DNA of 64,000 nucleotides. Origin: Termitomyces sp. T153 (Eukaryota > Basidiomycota > Agaricomycetes > Agaricales > Lyophyllaceae). The notes under the pieces are model-generated. The model was given only the letters and a program-made list of their open reading frames with translations. It did no database searches and was not told the DNA's origin. Positions 11,564 through 21,463 of this stretch are shown in pieces. The stretch covers positions 62,001-126,000 of the forward strand of contig JACKQL020000051.1 of the NCBI GenBank assembly GCA_018296165.2, in the 5' to 3' direction. The position numbers were made by a program, and so were the translations under genes. The stretch's first letter is position 1, and each line of letters opens with the position of its first letter.

Positions 11564-13522
11564 AGTGTGTATTGAATGTGGTTTCCTCTAGTCCAAGCTC
11601 AAGCTCTATCTCCACAGTCCTCTGAAGGGGCTCAACCCCATCCTGTCATCAATTGTATCACTTTTATCAGGACATTTGTGTCAGGATTCTTCACTGGACT
11701 TTTGATGCCCTTCATCTACATTTGTACCATCTAAAGACTATTATTTGCCTTTGTTCCTTGTGTCTACCATTTTCTTGTTTTTCTCTGTTAATTACTCCCT
11801 GCATGTGTCAACAATTCTCCAGTGTGCAAATAAGTGCAAAGAGAAATACAATGAATGGATTGTGGTACTTGGAACTCAGGTTGTCAAATTTGATTTAGCA
11901 CTTGCCACAATGTCAACTACTCAGAGTACAGATGACTTATCAGACTCGAGGAACTTCCAAATATTGTCAGTTCTGCCAATTCAATTCTGGAACCCTTCTG
12001 TATATCACCCTGTACTCTGACTGACAATCATCATCTTTGCACTTGGCAAAGCCACTTTTGCTGGATAAAGTAGTCAAATTGAAGGAAGCCTGACATGGAG
12101 TGAAAGATTGCCAGTTCTAACACTTGAGTATCTGTTGCATTAGGCATCATTTCTTTCTTAGTGTGTGATGAACTCCAACTCTCCTCAATGCTTCTCCTAC
12201 AATTTTACAAATTTGAGATGCTGGTGATGGCCTCATGACATGTTCTATCACCTTTTTTGCCCTTTGTGGTCCCATCTTCCCAAAATATTTTAGGACCTTA
12301 CAAGCTACTTAACAGCAATTTTGCTTGTCATATTCACTCACTCACCACCTCATTTAAGGATCAGATTATTCTGTAAAGTTCAGCACTCATATGTTTAAGC
12401 ATGATTCATTTTCAACTTTTGTTTGGTCTAGTACACCATTTGTTTCCTAATGAACATAAACCTAGAGGTCATACTCAATTTGAAGAAAATGTGATTATGC
12501 AACATTTTCATTGTCCACATGCATAAGATATTGTACATAACTACAGGAGGTAAGCAGATCAAGTATCTTGGTACATGCATATCATGTTGGATTGCATCAT
12601 TATGGATTCCAAATGCTGGATTCCATCAATACAGCACTGGATGGAATTCAACATAGAAGTTCATTGTATGAGAATGCTGCACCTGTAGGTCATTACTAAG
12701 ACAAAGTCGGCTGGAACAATGGGAGATTGCTCCCCTCTGTGAGCCAGTGATGACTTTCCAAATTTGTATGATTTTGCAATTCATCTTTCTGGATTGTGGG
12801 GACTGTGCACTGTTGTTAACACTATGGGAACTTTATGGCCTTTGAATATATGCTTCAAAACTCAATTTTTCTCAAGATCCTCCATCATGGATTAAGCATG
12901 GAGTGGATGTGGAACAAAAACAGCTGTAAGGATTACTAAGCAATTGAAAGTAGAGTAGGCTTGGGCTTGGAATGCTTGTATGGTAGGGTCAAAAGACTCA
13001 TGGTAGGTCCAGAGTCATAAAACTCATGTGATCTTTATAGCATCAAGAAGCATCAGGGATAGGCTGGTGTAATTATGCTTTCAGTAGTCATGTTTGAAGA
13101 TGAGTAATTAAGGACAAACAAAATTCACATATTTTCAAAGTATTTATTTCATAAACAATAGCTGCTGCAAATGCTACAAATGCTGCCATTGTTGGCCAGA
13201 AGGAAAATGGAGGTATTTGAAAACCCTTGAAACCTTGAGAGCTCAAAGCCTGGCTAGGTACCTCTGGAAACTCATGGTTGTAGAGCAGGAACAATGAATG
13301 AGTGACCCCTTTGTACCTATTTGGGCATAGGTGTTGGGGAAATCTGTTTGTTTCAACTTGTTTCATTATGCCAATTGACTTTTTTTCTGTATTTTGACCA
13401 GCTTCTTGAGTCAAGATCCACAGCACACAATGCTCAATTGCTATTCTGGTGTACCTTACTACTGATTACTGTGTCAAAGTGCCAATCAATATTATGAGTA
13501 TAAGTTGCACAGTAGTAGTAGG
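11564..13522. other. CpG-depleted gene-less DNA
   Basis: Almost no CG dinucleotides remain; TG and CA are abundant. Open frames in both directions are short and carry no recognisable domain. This looks like old transposon DNA eroded by cytosine deamination, but the source element cannot be identified by eye. Confidence 0.5.
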
Positions 13523-14015
13523 TGTAAGGGGATGAGCATTCTATGGATAAACACAATGGAAGGCAAGCAGACACAAGCAACAGACAAGAGTCAAAGGAGC
13601 ACAGAGCAGCTAAGAGTTGGGCAAGGGGCAAGCATAGCAAGCCAAATGTGAGTCACAACACTAGAGCTCTTACAGTCAGATCAATGGATAGGCCAGGAGA
13701 ACACTACTATTGTTTGGTCAGAGGATATTCTATCCTGCTACCTGGCTTATATACTACATCCATGACTATGCTATGACTAATGCTATATGTGGTAAGCAGC
13801 CCAGGTATGCTAAGTAGTAATTACTAACAATACATCAAAAGAAGAAATAGTGTCTAATGACTGCAAAGGACTGACTAATGCTGACAGGAGGGTGCAGGGG
13901 CTTGACAGCCAGTTGATCAGATGTGCTAGAGATGATGCTACACCTATGACTAAGGCTGGATAGAGTTGGAGTTACCCATCAGAGTTACCTAACAGAGTTA
14001 TCCCCTTATAGTAGG
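13518..14015 (+). mobile_element. Solo LTR, copy 1, with 5-bp target-site duplication
   Basis: The LTR spans 13523-14010 (488 bp). It starts TGTAAGGGGATGA and ends ATCCCCTTATA (TTACA decayed to TTATA), so its ends are short inverted repeats of the TG...CA type. It is bracketed by identical GTAGG at 13518-13522 and 14011-14015, a perfect 5-bp target duplication. No internal retrotransposon region is attached, so this is a solo LTR left by LTR-LTR recombination. About 480 bases align with copy 2 at 15051. CpG-depleted like its surroundings. Strand is arbitrary, chosen as shared with copy 2. Confidence 0.85.
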
Positions 14016-14058
14016 TATATATCCTACTGATGATAATATTTGGACTAATTCAGTAAAA

Positions 14059-14125
14059 TGGCTGGAACCTGTTTTCAACAGAAAATAGATAAAAGAAACA
14101 TGTCATGGCATTTTCTTTTAATCAC
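14059..14125. repeat. Single arm related to the 11371 foldback element
   Basis: GGCTGGAACCTGTTTTC and GAAACATGTCATGGCATTTT closely resemble the left arm of the foldback element at 11371-11563, in the same orientation and spacing. The matching right arm is not evident downstream, so this is a partial or decayed copy. Confidence 0.5.
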
Positions 14126-14869
14126 AAAAAAGGACTTAATGGTGTTTTTTGTACTTCAAGGGGTTGGACCATTTTTTTGGTACTCAGTCCTTTGTATATA
14201 AAGGTTGCAGACATGAAATATACAAGTAGCTGTCTCTGCTCCTGATAGCTGCCAGTGTCTCAAACATTTTGCTAACATTTGTAGCACTTGGATCCTGTTA
14301 TTGAGGTTTGAATAATTGCTCTCAAAATTGGTTGCAGCCACCTGTTTATAATAAACATCAGCATAGGCAACACCATCAGCAGTACTAATGACAACTGAGC
14401 CTGAGATCCATGTCCATATACTTATTCTTAAGAGCAAAGCTGTACCTCCTGTCCAGTCACCAATCAGCCATATTTATGGCTTACATGAGCCTTTAGAAGT
14501 CTGTCCATGCATTTGACTGCCAATGTCCAATTTCTATATAGTAAAATGCCACATGTACCTCTTTGCTGTGACATGTCAAAATATCTCATCATGACTTTGT
14601 AATGCTGCCTTCAAAGCAATTGGTAAGCAAGAGTGTGTGTAAGTAAGGAACAACACCTCTAACCACATTCTCACCAATCAAGTTGGTCACTCTGGTTCAC
14701 CTGGTAGCTCTTCTTGTGGCTTGGTTCTTATCTTGCAACATGAGAAGCCACATCAGCAAAACATGCAAATCAATATCAACTCCATAAAAAATATGTAGAT
14801 GACAGGTGCTTCTGTACATAGTGTTCATAATGCTATGTTTCCAGAGTACTTTATAAATTGGACTATAAT

Positions 14870-14970
14870 TCTATGTAGACACCTGAGAGTCTGTAAATCT
14901 ATGTAGACAAGAACCTGAAAGTCTGTAGATCTACATAAACAACACCTGAAAGCCTGTAGATTTCTCAGAT
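14870..14970. repeat. Short degenerate tandem repeat
   Basis: Three imperfect units of roughly 35 bases with the theme CTATGTAGAC ... ACCTGAAAGTCTGTAGAT. The unit drifts at most positions. No function is suggested. Confidence 0.5.
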
Positions 14971-15045
14971 CAATGTTCATAACATCACCTGAATTCTATA
15001 GGATTTAATAGCAACTTGAGGGCTATTGAGTATGATAGAGTGCAG

Positions 15046-15520
15046 CTCAATGTGAGGGTTACAAACACTCCACAGGTAAACCCAGCAAGAGCAAGCTAGT
15101 GCAGGTGACAAGCAAGTGTCAAAGGAGCAGAATAGTGGCTAAGAGGCAGGCAAGGGGCAAGTGCAGTGAGCCAAGCAAGGTGGCAACACTGGGGTTCTCA
15201 CAATTGGTTCACTGGATAGACCTGGGGAATGCTGCTATTGATCAGTCAAAGGATATTCTATCCTTGCAACTGGCTTATATACTACATCCATGGCTATGCT
15301 ATGACTAATACTATATGTGGTAAGTGGCCTGGGTATGCTAAGCAGTAATGACTATCAATACATCAAAAGGAGAAATAGGGTCCAATGACTATGAAGGGCT
15401 GACTACTACAAAACAAAAGGGGAATAGGGGTTGTCAGGCAGCCAGTCCAGTAATGTACCATATGGCTAAGCCCAAAATAGGGTTGGACTACCCACAGAAG
15501 GGTCATCCCCTTACACTCAA
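15046..15520 (+). mobile_element. Solo LTR, copy 2, with 5-bp target-site duplication
   Basis: The LTR spans 15051-15515 (465 bp), same family and orientation as copy 1. Shared interior landmarks are GTCAAAGGAGCA, GGATATTCTATCCT and TGGCTTATATACTACATCCATG. It ends TCATCCCCTTACA. Identical CTCAA lies on both sides (15046-15050 and 15516-15520), a perfect target duplication different from that of copy 1. Hence these are two independent insertions reduced to solo LTRs, not the two ends of one element. Confidence 0.87.
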
Positions 15521-16480
15521 GACATAGCAACCTTAAACTGATGACTGATCTCTCTATAGAGGCAAGCTTGAGCAGAGGACCAGTATAGCTGACATTGAAT
15601 TCTGTTCCTGATTGACTTTCTATAAGTATTTATAATTGATTCATGACAAGCAAACAAGCAGGCCAATCAAAATTAGACAGGCTACAATGGTCTAAACATG
15701 TGTATCTACTGTCAGATTTCACAAAAGAACACAGGTCCCTTTTAAATCCCATACTCAAAGTCCCCTGAAGACAGGACACTTTGTGCTTCTTGATTGCACT
15801 TTAGGGGGTTATTTTTGCTGACACTAAGCACTCTAAGCACTTTAAGCACTACCAATCAAGACCTAATACCAACCTCTCAGATTTAGCAATACTGCACAAG
15901 CATACCTCTTGATGCCCTACCTGCTAACCTTAACAACCCCTAACCAGCTTACCAGAGCTAACCTGTAGGAGCAGTGAACAGGTATTTTTCAAGGTATATA
16001 TACTCCCTGAGTTATAATATTTCAATTATCCTGTTGTTTACAGCCATTTGCAAAATTGTTGGCACTAGGGCCAAATATTGAAAAAAAGAATAAGAACTCA
16101 CCCCTAATCTAGGGTTTCTATCTTCTAACACACTTTTATGTGTTCCTCTCATTTTTCTCTCCATCATCTGGCCAGTATGGAATCCAGGACTCATAAGGCT
16201 TCCTAAGGCTTGATGACTGCCAAAACCTCCAGAAAAGTCACATTAGTTCTTCCTGTTTTACCTCTGAGGAGCTGTTAGTCCACCAGCAAGATCATACCTA
16301 TCCTGGACAATGCATACTTCCATTCTGATGCAATCTTCTTTGGCTATTTTGCTGATACTTGGGCTTGTTGAGGTTCTCAATAGATTGTAGTAAAGTGTGC
16401 TGAAACAAATTGATTGGTGTGCAAGAGGAATTGAAGCTCATCAAGAAATCAGTCTAGTCAGTGCTGAATCATCTGTTTGA
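15521..16480. other. CpG-depleted gene-less DNA
   Basis: Continuation of the eroded repeat-like DNA, with a short TAAGCACT-type triplication near 15826-15850. No gene, RNA or intact mobile element could be recognised. Confidence 0.45.
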
Positions 16481-16481
16481 G

Positions 16482-16620
16482 GGGGCACAGTGGCTCAGCT
16501 GGCACCATTGTGTCCTTAGGGATGTTTCTATCCTTCCAAGTGGGGCCATGGGGTCATTAGTTCAATTCCCATGTGTAATGTGACCTTTGGCAGAAAACAC
16601 CCTAGACACTGCACCTGGCT
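16482..16620 (+). repeat. tRNA-derived SINE-like head 1 (decayed)
   Basis: TGGCTCAGCTGG at 16491-16502 matches a polymerase III A box. AGTTCAATTCC at 16559-16569 matches a B box with its usual CG lost (GGTTCGATTCC becoming TTCAATTCC). The gap is longer than in a canonical tRNA and there is no clean acceptor stem, so it is not a working tRNA gene. Most simply a SINE whose tRNA head has lost its CpGs. Confidence 0.5.
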
Positions 16621-17065
16621 TATTCAACACTGCCAGAAGCCACTGCCCACATATGACTGACTAGGGAGGCTTTGTTGTGCAGGCTGCTTTGGAACATACT
16701 AATTAGCATGTGACACAAAGAGGCATGGTGACCACCACACTTGTGACCAATCAAAAAAAGAGAGGTTTCCCCAGTTTGACATATTTGGGAGAGGGATCTG
16801 GACCAAGTGCTGGAAAAGGGAACTTGTTGACCAAGCATGTCATGGCATGGGTGCACTAATTGCCTGGCTGGCTGACTCATTGCCAATTATGGAAGTCTGT
16901 ACTCCAAAAATAGTGTCTGGATGTGGAGAGGGGTTTGTCATAAGATCCTTACCAGGATTTTGGCTAGAGGGAGCCAAGAGCTGTGGTGATCAGCCTTGAT
17001 GGGCCTACACCAACTGAACACTGGCAAGCCATGCTGAGTGTAGCTGGATTTAGAAAATATCAAGC

Positions 17066-17152
17066 AAGAGATTTGAACCCTCAACCTGAGCATATGAGGC
17101 TGCAGACATCAGCAGACCTCTAATGTCCAAAACCATTTAGCCACAAGGGCCT
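17066..17152 (-). repeat. tRNA-derived SINE-like head 2 (decayed)
   Basis: Read on the minus strand, TGTGGCTAAATGGTTTTGG (A-box-like) precedes GAGGGTTCAAATCTC (B-box-like, CG lost). The gap of about 60 bases and the poor acceptor stem exclude an intact tRNA. Same type of structure as the heads at 16482 and 17341. Confidence 0.5.
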
Positions 17153-17340
17153 GTTATATCAAGCAAATTAAGAGCATCTGTAGAGCAATGCTGGCTGCAG
17201 TGCTATCAAAGATTTGGCAGGTAGCCAGCCTGAATACCCAAACCATGAGAGTATTTTGCTTCAGAGTGTGCCTAAACATTGGTTAGAGCACAGGAGAAAA
17301 AGTGCAATAAATAAAATGAAAGACCAGTCAGTAGACAATT

Positions 17341-17425
17341 GTCAGATAAGGGAGTCAAACCCTCATCCTGACAGAGAGAAGCATAACCTTATGGCACTTT
17401 TAACCACTAAGCCATGATACTGTCC
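17341..17425 (-). repeat. tRNA-derived SINE-like head 3 (decayed)
   Basis: Minus strand reads CATGGCTTAGTGGTTAAAAG (a strong A-box match), then GAGGGTTTGACTCCC (B box with C-to-T at the CG). Of the three heads this is the most tRNA-like. It lacks a full acceptor stem, so a SINE remnant is preferred over a functional gene. Confidence 0.55.
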
Positions 17426-17619
17426 TAATAATAATATTTCCCCAAATCATCCGTGGAATGCCCAAATCATTTGCATGGTCATTTCCACTGGGCTTGCAAT
17501 GGAATGAACAGTTCTGTGATGGCTTCTTGCCCCTACAAAAATGCTTCTGTGATAGCTCCTCATGCCTAACACTTTGACAGATTTCAACAAATATCTATAC
17601 AGACAAACCAAGAGCTTTT

Positions 17620-17950
17620 GAATGGAAACACTTCTGTAGCAGAAATGCTTTTGTGACAGGATCTGGCAACAGACAAAAAAATTAAGAACAGAGCAGCCTT
17701 TGAATGCAAAGAGTTATATGACAGCACACACCAGCTAATGGAACCACTTTTTGCAACAGATGTCATATAGCAATGGAAGGCAGACAGTGGACATCTGCTA
17801 ATACCATTGACAACAGAAAGAGTCATATGATGGCACACACCAGCTAACAGAACCACTTTTTGCAACAGATGTCATATAGCAATGGAAAGTGGACAGCAGA
17901 CATCCACTGATATTGTTGACAACAGAAAGAGGTTATATGACAGAAACGGC
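17620..17950. repeat. About 109-bp tandem repeat, three units
   Basis: The phrases GAACCACTTTTTGCAACAGA and TGTCATATAGCAATGG recur at a spacing of 109-110 bases; similar starts lie at about 17710, 17819 and 17928, with a more divergent unit before. The array lies just past the 3' end of the carboxylesterase gene and closes the CpG-depleted zone. No coding sense. Confidence 0.7.
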
Positions 17951-18333
17951 TGTAATAACTTTTCTTACAGGATCCATGTGATTGTTGGTTTGATTCTCTA
18001 CATGTGCATTTTTATTCACCAGGAGGTTAAGGTACTACTTCTAGCATGGTCAGCATCGAGAAAGGATGTGATTCGCAAGGCAGACATCTTTGTTTGGGGC
18101 CCTCGCCGGTGGATAGATGCCTTCCTTGCACACAATGATAAAGGGTTCGTGACATTGGACATGGATTATCAACCTCAAGAAGCAGGGGCTGGAGCTATCA
18201 AAGGCCTTCCTTTCCTCACTGCGATGCCCAGTGTATATCTGGAGCTACCAATCGAGGCAGAGAGGACTATTCTGAACATCTTGTTCCTCCTTATCAGGCA
18301 AATCACCCTCAGTAGACAACATTCCTATTTTGA

Positions 18334-20678
18334 TCATATACGCGTCTCTGCGACGACGTCCTCGCTCATCCAAAATCGGCATCTCTCGATCTCTTCCATC
18401 GTGATATTCTCCATCATCGACCCTGTTACCATGTCGTTGCCTCGCGATAGAACCATACGTCTACGGGTAGTACCAGTTGATGCCGCAAAGGCATTCCAGA
18501 TAGGGCTGCTACTCTTGAAGGAAGAAGGGTTGCCTGTCGCCGCAAAAGAGGTCCAGAAAGCTATTGCTTCAGACGACAGCAAAGCCTCGCTCTGTCCAGC
18601 AAAATATTCAGATATTGGGCCCGGAAAAAGCCGTTGCTCGAGGAAGAAAGAATACAGACAGTATTAAAGGTTGTAAAAGTGTTGCCTGCATTGCCGAAAG
18701 TGCTGCATCATGTTTTAAATTTTATGAATCAGCAAGTAACCCAAGACGAATAGATAGAAGTTGGATGTACTTCGTCCCTGGAAATTATCAGAAGCTAACA
18801 TCCAGCGTTGTTCTCCATCAGGACTGACCATCAAATAAATAGTAGATATCAGACGTGTGCATAGCTCCCAGATATGGATTGGCATTGAATAGAACAGTAT
18901 CCGGGGCGTCCCAACTGATATGAGAATTGGTATTACTAATTCTCTTCGTCAATGGCAACACACCTATACGCATAAACATTTTTGGATCCTTTGAGTAGCA
19001 GATTCTCTGCAAGAAACCAATCCCTAGTCCAAATTATATGTCGGAGGCTGCACGGAACAACGAACTGCTCCAACCAACATGCAGGTAAAAATGATTTCCC
19101 CAGCCATCGTCCAAGCACGATCCCACTCAGTTGGGAAAGGACTATGAGGAACGTCAGGAGAAGGGTATAGCACCAGCGCTTTATCTATTGTCGCATTCGA
19201 CTAACGCCTCATATCGTTCCTGAGGAACTAATCTATTTATTGTTGCGACACTTACCACCCCCGGCCATCTTGAAAAGACAAGTCGTCGAATATCGTCGTT
19301 TGTTACAAAGGAACTAGGTTTCCCTGATGCGAACGTTTTCCCATCGCCTGTGCAGTGACCTCCGATGTAATCGACTGCACTGAAATTGCCGCCAGCAATG
19401 AGTCGCGAAGGTAGATCCGGAAGGAAGCCGCCGGGACCGTCGATGAGAGGAGCAAACGCACCATTTGGTACACGGTTGACAGCACTGACAAGGGCACCTA
19501 AATGAAGAGTTGGCACTGCTGCAGTCATTCTGCGTGAATCCGACTAACCAACCGAAGCACTGCGTAAGCAATCCATAGCTTGCTTCCCTGTGGTAGGACA
19601 TCCTGCGAACGCGGCCGCACTAGCTAGATTCATTTGGAATTTGTCTTCCCGAGTAGCAATGGAGACAATACTTACTAAAAGCTGCCTCAACTTGATCTTG
19701 TGTACTCGTCGGTCCGAATCCTATAGACTGAGCCGTAACTCGATTAAATGGTATAGTTTTAGTTCCTTGGTCAAGTGAGTTTCAGTATAGAATACATGAG
19801 AAAATAAAGGTACCTCCGTAGGCGACAAGTTGCATCACGACACTGGCGCCCCCTGCGCTTTCCCCGTAAATAGTTACGTTGTCTGGGTCGCCACCAAATT
19901 GTGAAATATGTCTCTGTACCCATTCCAACGCTGTCCTTTGGTCCAACAGCCCTGTATTGAGATCACCATCAGAAGCAACTGTCGCGCCACCGAGGAACCC
20001 AAATATATTCAGGCGATATGCCATAGATACAGCAACAATGCCACCTGGGTGTTGTGCCACCCAGTCATACATCGGAAAGCCTTCCGGCGACTGCTTGAGC
20101 GTGAGTAATCCCGAGAGCAAGATCCGCAAAGCCTCGAAACCTCACGTTGGCGTAGAACCCACCTCCCTGACAATCTATTAAACATACATTGCGACAATTG
20201 ACAGACTCACATGAATGTAAACAGCAACAGGAAGCTTGTCAGTGTTCGTCGCATTCGTCGGTTTCCAAATATTAAGTTTCAAGCAATCTGACAAGACCCG
20301 ATGGATGTTTAATAACGCTAAAAAGACTACGGTTTCCTTACCCTCTGACCCTATTCCAACCACCGCGGGCCGCTGGATACACGGGGGGCCCCACCCTCTT
20401 GCGTCATCGACGTGCGACGCAGTCTTGAGTTCGTCAAGTACTTCCGGAGCTCTGAATCTTAACTCTCCCAACGGCGGCTGTGCATATGGGATGTTACCAT
20501 AAAACACAACGGGCCCATTCTCTACTCCAGTAGGGGAAGTCGTATTACCTGCAAATGCTGCATAACCGAGATCGACTACAGGACCCAGTGGCGACATAAG
20601 AGATCGACCGTTTGTTTGTTGAGTCACCAAAAGGGAAACGAAAAAGAATGCAGATAGAGAAACGCGATATAGTAGCAT
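18334..20678 (-). CDS. Type-B carboxylesterase/lipase, secreted
   Basis: Alpha/beta-hydrolase of the cholinesterase/lipase family, probably acting outside the cell on esters. The start at 20678 gives MLLYRVSLSAFFFVSLLV, a clear signal peptide; an earlier in-frame ATG (20792) would bury it. In order: VVFYGNIPYAQPPLGELRF, the oxyanion segment HGGGFY (after splicing), FGGDPDNVTIYGESAGG with the nucleophile serine, a TEWDRAWTMAGEIIF segment, and C-terminal TFTTFNT joined to SEALLSSEAIAFWTSFAATGNP. At least nine exons. The joint near 19190-19255 (between SRWPGV and ALVLYPSP) is the least certain. The catalytic His and Glu fall in less conserved exons and were not assigned. The end sits against the CpG-depleted repeat zone; a 261-codon frame on the plus strand is its shadow. 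Confidence 0.87.
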
Positions 20679-21463
20679 CAGTCTGACAGATGTGCAAAGT
20701 ACGTGTGAAGCTTGAGCTGGACGACTTATATTGCTCGAAAAGAAGATCACAGGGCCCCCGGCCCGCAGACGAAAAGCAAACGCGGACCGCAAAAACTAAT
20801 GACTATATGGCCCACTAGTGAATTCCATCCTGAGCAATAACTCAAAGAAAACATGCCGTTGATATTATATGTCACAATCAAATCGAGGGGCACGAGTGTT
20901 TGCCAAGGTAGGCGACAACCTAGGAGGAATCTGGTCAAACTCATTGTCAGAAGCTACACTAGACTCATGGGATTCGTTGCAATGGAGGGTCAAATACAAA
21001 CTGCGTAAGGCCAACAACCTTGTGGTACTAACATACTTACAATGAGCGGTCCGTACGTCGAGTTCGAAGGAATGAGGATAGGTGACGCGGGTGTTTCCTT
21101 CGGATATTCCCGCAGTTGAGTTCACTCGGACTTTTCTTCTTCGCTTCTATATTGTGCCATGTAACCAACGGAGCCCATGTCCTTCCCTGTAGCTGAACAG
21201 ACTAGTTTGTTGAAGCATGCTATGGAGGTCAATAGTTGGCTGTGGAATCTATAAAACCAATTAATTTATGGTGCTCCTCACCTGAGCATTCCGTCAGACT
21301 GACACTGACATTTCAGAATATTCCTGGAACACTCGCAAGCATGTGCATCTAAATATGAACTATTAGCCGATTCTTCTTCCTGTCATTGTTATTTGTTGAT
21401 AATAATAATATAAGTATGCAATACAACAGCAGTAGAACTGCTCCAGTGCCAGTGACTATCCAT
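20679..21463. other. Intergenic region between carboxylesterase and PIF1
   Basis: About 785 bases of normal composition: the promoter side of the carboxylesterase and the 3' side of PIF1. No gene or repeat recognised beyond a short AATAATAAT run near 21402. Confidence 0.35.

Noticed and set aside
13523..15515. One retrotransposon with two LTRs
   Set aside because: Each LTR has its own perfect 5-bp duplication, and the 1-kb interior lacks any polymerase or capsid trace; two solo LTRs explain this better.
16482..17425. Functional tRNA genes
   Set aside because: Box spacing is too long or acceptor stems do not pair, and the B-box CG is lost in all three.
17882..18667. 261-codon plus-strand open frame
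   Set aside because: It overlaps the carboxylesterase C-terminal exons on the minus strand, which carry family motifs (SEAIAFWTSFAATGNP). The plus frame begins inside the 109-bp repeat and has no domain.
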